Shown in pieces: positions 60,222 to 64,000 of a DNA stretch of 64,000 bases. Made by a program: the position numbers and the translations under genes. Below the pieces are notes generated by a model. It was not told the origin of the DNA and searched no databases. It saw nothing but the letters and a program-made list of their open reading frames with translations. This DNA comes from Sipunculus nudus (Eukaryota > Annelida > Sipuncula > Golfingiida > Sipunculidae), in NCBI GenBank assembly GCA_026874595.1, contig CM049306.1:99441642-99505641 (forward strand), written 5' to 3'. Positions within the stretch are counted from its first letter, which is position 1; every line of letters begins with the position of its first letter.

Positions 60222-61615
60222 GAAGTCTGTATGTCAGAGTCTGGATTCTGAATGCTAATCAATTTGGAACCATGTGTACAGATTTTCTTCTGATTACACA
60301 TGAAATCATAATCTGAACAAATTTCCATAAAGGAGGTTTTCAGCTACTGAAGAACTGATTTCTATCCTTCCTTCTAAAAGCAACTTACTGTGCATAAGCC
60401 TGCCATGTATGATACTGTATTGCCATAACTGTGTAAAATTTGGTGAAATCGGATTACTTTTTAAGGAACTGTCATGGATACAATTCTAAAGTGGCAGTCA
60501 TATGAGGGTCATGGCAAAATTTGGCAAACTACTTAAAAATAGTACCTTTATGTCATTTATAAGTCATTTTTATCAGGAGATTTTGCAATTTAAAAAAAAT
60601 CTTAATTCTAAGCTGTTTAACAAAGAAACAGAATAATCATGGTATTGTCATATTTAAAATGTTCAAGGCTGTGCATTGGGTCCTTGAACCCTTGTTGTAA
60701 ATATGTGCCTTATAATTATTAAAAAGCTTGAAGCCAGCTTTACCAGTTTAGTCTCATGAGGCAAGGGTCATAATAACGCCTTTCTGTCTGTCTCAGATGG
60801 GCAAACACTTGCATGGAAAGGCATTTTTCATTTTGTACCAAGCTGTTGGAAGGGTGAATACCTAGGTGTTTTCCACATAAGTAGCTGATAAGTAGTACAA
60901 ACATGACACAAAATAAAAATATTTTAAAGGTGGTGTTCCACTGACTCCTGTATTTCCTATAATTTCCATAAAAATCATAATGGTGTATAATTTATTATAA
61001 TTTCCGGTATTAAGGCCCTTATCTCAGATTTGTTTTTCAGTGCACAATCATGTTTCTGTTATACCAGTGTACTATTTAAAACATTCAGTTCTCATGGCAT
61101 TCAAGTGTGCATGTAGGATGGCTTTTTAGATGGCAGAGTCAGGTTTACACCGAGCTAAATGAGACTGAAAGTTTGATATGTTGGTTGGATCTATTGTTAG
61201 CAGAAAGGCAGATTTTTTTTAGAAAACAAGATATATTTTTACATGTATATAACATTAATATTTGCACAAGTAGCCACTTTTTCCAGCGCTGTACACTTTG
61301 CTCATTAGAATACTCATATTTGTATGTTGTTTATATCCATATATTGAAATTCATTTATTTTATAGAATTTTGCTATATCCAGTGTATTTTATCACAGAGA
61401 AGGCATTATTTTTCTAGCCTAGCTTTTTGTATTCCATATAGTGGATGACTTCATGTTTTTCAAGGGTTTAAAATTTGTGAAGGGTATTAAGGTAAAAATT
61501 TAAAATTCCTAGGAAACATGTTGATATTTATATATAAAGAGTCAAATTGGTACATCATGTACTTGTATATGTGACATCAACATTCATAAAATTATATAAC
61601 TAACTAACTTTTGAA
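60222..61615 (+). other. SSUH2 3' UTR and downstream flank
   Basis: No further coding exon is supported. AATAAA-like signals occur near 60912, and no single poly(A) site can be chosen. A 113-codon open frame at 61107-61448 has no recognisable domain and a T-rich composition typical of non-coding DNA. Confidence 0.5.
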
Positions 61616-61619
61616 AAAA

Positions 61620-63284
61620 ACATTATTTGATTTCTGGCTTCCTCTGTATTTATATTTTAATGATCTAAGGGTAATTTTGGTGGTGAAAAGTTCTTATAAC
61701 GCCTTTGTGAAAGATGTATGAATTTGTATATCAACAAAATGTTTGTAAACACAGCAATTTTGACAAACAGAAATATCATGTAACCCAAGGTGGTAGGTTG
61801 CAGTGTTGGGTTCTATCCGCATAAAACTTGTTTAATCCAGGACAATGGATAAAACCCAGTTTTATCTGGTTTAATCCAGTTTTATCCGGATTATACATGA
61901 TTAAACTGAATCAAACTAAGAATCACCTTGTAAAATTAAACTAAATTAATATTTATGCTTATCTGGGTAAATTAGTTCAGAAGGAATATACTGAGAATAT
62001 GTAAGCTTGATATCCAGTAAACAAGTTCCCAAAAGTTCATGTTTCCCTATTGTCAGCAGCTAATGTAGCTTATGCTCAACAAACACCAGAAGGAGAAGCA
62101 GTCCCTTTGTCTTCTGTGTTACTTTTCTGTCTGGTGGTCAATTTCTCAATAGGATATCACCTTCATGGCATCATCTTCATCCACCAGATATATTTACTCA
62201 TAGTCCCAGTGCAGGCTACAGGGTGACTTTTGCAGCCAAATTGTCAGCAACTAATTTGGGAAACTAAGAGTCCAGGGGAGGAGTATGCCTGGATGACTTT
62301 GTCCTGTTAGGCTGTCATGACTGGCTGGTTGTCAAATGGTAGCCCACTGTCACTGCTTGTGTAAACATGCCTTATCAGTGGCAAAAAGGGACAATGAATC
62401 ACATTACAATGGTACTACCCCTCATTAAAAAAACAAACTGAGGCAAGATAGCAGTTTTAAAGCATTTCATAAAGTTTCAGAGGGAACCATAAAAATATTA
62501 TGGACAGCTTTTAACACTGTATATCCTAGGTGTATAAATGACCTGATTTTGTACGTGTCTCTCAGATGCAGGAATAGATATTAATGTGTGAATATATGAC
62601 AGGACATTATAATATGGTACCACTGAATATGGAGTGTTACTTAACCTGGGTGAACTGCAGTTGTCTAGCTTCCTTAAAGTGTAATGTCCAAAATATGTGA
62701 TGTTATAAAAAGTCACTCTAAAGAAAAGAAATAATTTCAAGTGTCAAACTGTTTATTAAGATCATGGCATCACTTTCAGTAGAGATCTGTGACAAGAAAC
62801 ATTTGTTTTATGAATAACTATATGGAAACAATAATTCAGTCAGCTAGACACAAATGTTTCTTATGAGAAACTATATTTTACAGTGGAAAGCTAAAATTAA
62901 TATGTCTAATTCACAGAGTTTACACCCTAACTTCGGATAAAACTGGATAAAACCTGTTTTATCCGATCCAGATTAATCCAGATAAATCCAGTGGATTAAA
63001 CCGGCTGTGGATAAAAGTGCAAACCCTGGTAGGTTGCATATATGTGGAGGTAGAAAGGTTACTTGTTGCAAAACACCATTTTCAAAGCTTTGGCTTATCT
63101 GACTTACTGCCAGATTCCCTTGTTGAATGTTTTATTTTGGTGGGCCCCTCATATTTTAAACAGTTTGATTTAAACAAAACGAGCAGCCTGTGTGCATTGA
63201 TATCCTCGTTTTCTGGCCTATTTTTATAAAATATCCAAGGGATTACCTTTAGTTTATAGAGGTCTGATTGGTGATTGGGCCCCT
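61620..63284. mobile_element. TTAA-bounded MITE, copy 2, interrupted
   Basis: 61620-61800 matches 28721-28885 and 63029-63284 matches the rest of copy 1 up to GGTGATTGGGCCCC, which is followed by TTAA at 63285-63288. The left terminal repeat is decayed. The gap between the two halves is exactly the hAT insertion 61801-63028 plus one target copy. Confidence 0.75.
61801..63028. mobile_element. hAT-type element with 8-bp target duplication
   Basis: The element starts CAGTGTTGGG and ends CAAACCCTG, whose inverse is CAGGGTTTG. The duplication GTAGGTTG lies at 61793-61800 and 63029-63036. Just inside both ends are clusters of TTTATCCRG/TTAATCCAG motifs in opposite orientation. No transposase is encoded. 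The uninterrupted target is seen at about 28885 in the other MITE copy. Confidence 0.9.
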
Positions 63285-63288
63285 TTAA

Positions 63289-64000
63289 TGAACATTGTTC
63301 CCTCCTTGTCCTTCCTGCACAAACACCAGTGTATAATAAGTATTTGTAACCTAATACTAATACACTGTAGTACGCTCAATAAGCAGCAGCTACGCTACGC
63401 TCAACTATTTGCTACACTAACCGCTGCATTTAACGGCGGTTGCCTGTCAGGTTTGGCAACTAGGCGGTGCTGTCTCTGTGGAATTCCCCTTGCGTTATAT
63501 TTAACCAAACACATTGCAGGTATCACCAGCACAAAAGGATGTTCTTCGAGGTACCGGTCACTTTACACTTTTTCACCCAATTGGAATGCAAACGATGCAA
63601 TCGTCAGCTTTCAACACAGCCTGTATACTGACTTGCCTGAGGACAGTTATACCCCACTGTCTGCATATTTCCTGTATTGCGTGCCGCACAAGCTTGCCCC
63701 GCACAGCTATGTTTGTTTACATGCGCACTAAGCCGATCAGATTTCTTCTACCAGTTCTGCAGATTTTTTTTTAAACGCAGAGCAAATCAGATTTTACGTT
63801 ATCCAGCGCAAACTGACTGGGTGTTGCCATACCTCAAGAATCCTGCTATTTCTCACAGCATGTGAGTGGAAGGTCACTGGGCTGGGAGGTTATGTGCTGT
63901 GTTCAGAGCGTAGGTGGTAGGTACAGCTACACCTGGTACAGGCACTGACACGCAGTGGCAAATTATGGAACTAATTAATGGTTCTCTGTCAGTCACACTT
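63289..64000. other. Right flank, no gene recognised
   Basis: This stretch is somewhat richer in GC than its surroundings and has a 147-codon open frame (63288-63731) without recognisable domain or codon bias. It could be the start of a neighbouring gene's regulatory region, but nothing in the sequence proves that. Confidence 0.4.

Noticed and set aside
61107-61448. 113-codon frame downstream of SSUH2.
   Set aside because: SSUH2 ends cleanly at 60221 with its conserved terminus; the frame has no domain and lies in probable 3' flank.
63288-63731. 147-codon frame at the right edge.
   Set aside because: No homology is recognised, and the alternative frame at 63514-63774 overlaps it equally well; chance is sufficient.

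Overview
The window is animal nuclear DNA: AT-rich, with small exons, GT-AG introns and dense interspersed repeats. Its repeat families (Helitron-like elements opening with AGCTCAGCTGAC and runs of GTCCGT, GTTCTCAGGCAC MITEs, tRNA-derived SINEs) suggest a marine bivalve mollusc. That assignment is inference from repeat style, not a database match. There are no prokaryotic operons, rRNA genes or CRISPR arrays.

Three protein genes can be rebuilt exon by exon with matching phases. (1) CFAP20DC, minus strand, 5778 down to 395 and continuing off the left edge: six exons giving the first 182 residues, the CFAP20-type domain. (2) TMA7, plus strand, 11172-26916: four exons, 64 aa, complete, a small basic ribosome-associated protein. 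(3) SSUH2, plus strand, 50041-60221: twelve exons, 429 aa, complete from its most conservative start, with six DnaJ-type CxxC units; a possible extra first exon lies at 39552-39574. CFAP20DC and TMA7 are head to head about 5.4 kb apart; TMA7 and SSUH2 point the same way. They do not form a pathway, but their human counterparts all lie on chromosome arm 3p, so the set may be old linkage.

The rest is mobile DNA, much of it with readable target-site duplications (TSDs). Region by region: 1-5.8 kb, CFAP20DC introns with a hAT MITE (2447-2912). 5.8-10.2 kb, intergenic DNA. 10.26-11.11 kb, a Mutator-like element with a 9-bp TSD that ends 59 bp before the TMA7 start codon. 11.7-16.5 kb, a second copy of that element, split by a hAT element that itself carries a Helitron with a 300-bp tandem array. 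17.8-19.5 kb, a LINE tail and a hAT element with a transposase remnant. 19.6-26.4 kb, Helitron/Helentron copies, with TMA7 exon 3 and a minisatellite at its splice donor between them. 28.7-29.1 kb, a TTAA-bounded MITE. 31.1-31.4 kb, a near-perfect 268-bp palindrome flanked by a 7-bp repeat. 35-49 kb, Helitron-like fragments, tandem duplications and long TA/GA/CTAT microsatellites. 50-60 kb, SSUH2 with a SINE, a MITE and a pogo-like MITE in its introns. 61.6-63.3 kb, a second copy of the TTAA MITE interrupted by a hAT element whose empty site survives in the first copy.

I found no new multi-gene system. The most unusual items are the Mutator-like insertion in the TMA7 promoter, the three-level nest in TMA7 intron 2, the repeated splice donors after TMA7 exon 3, and the 268-bp hairpin element.
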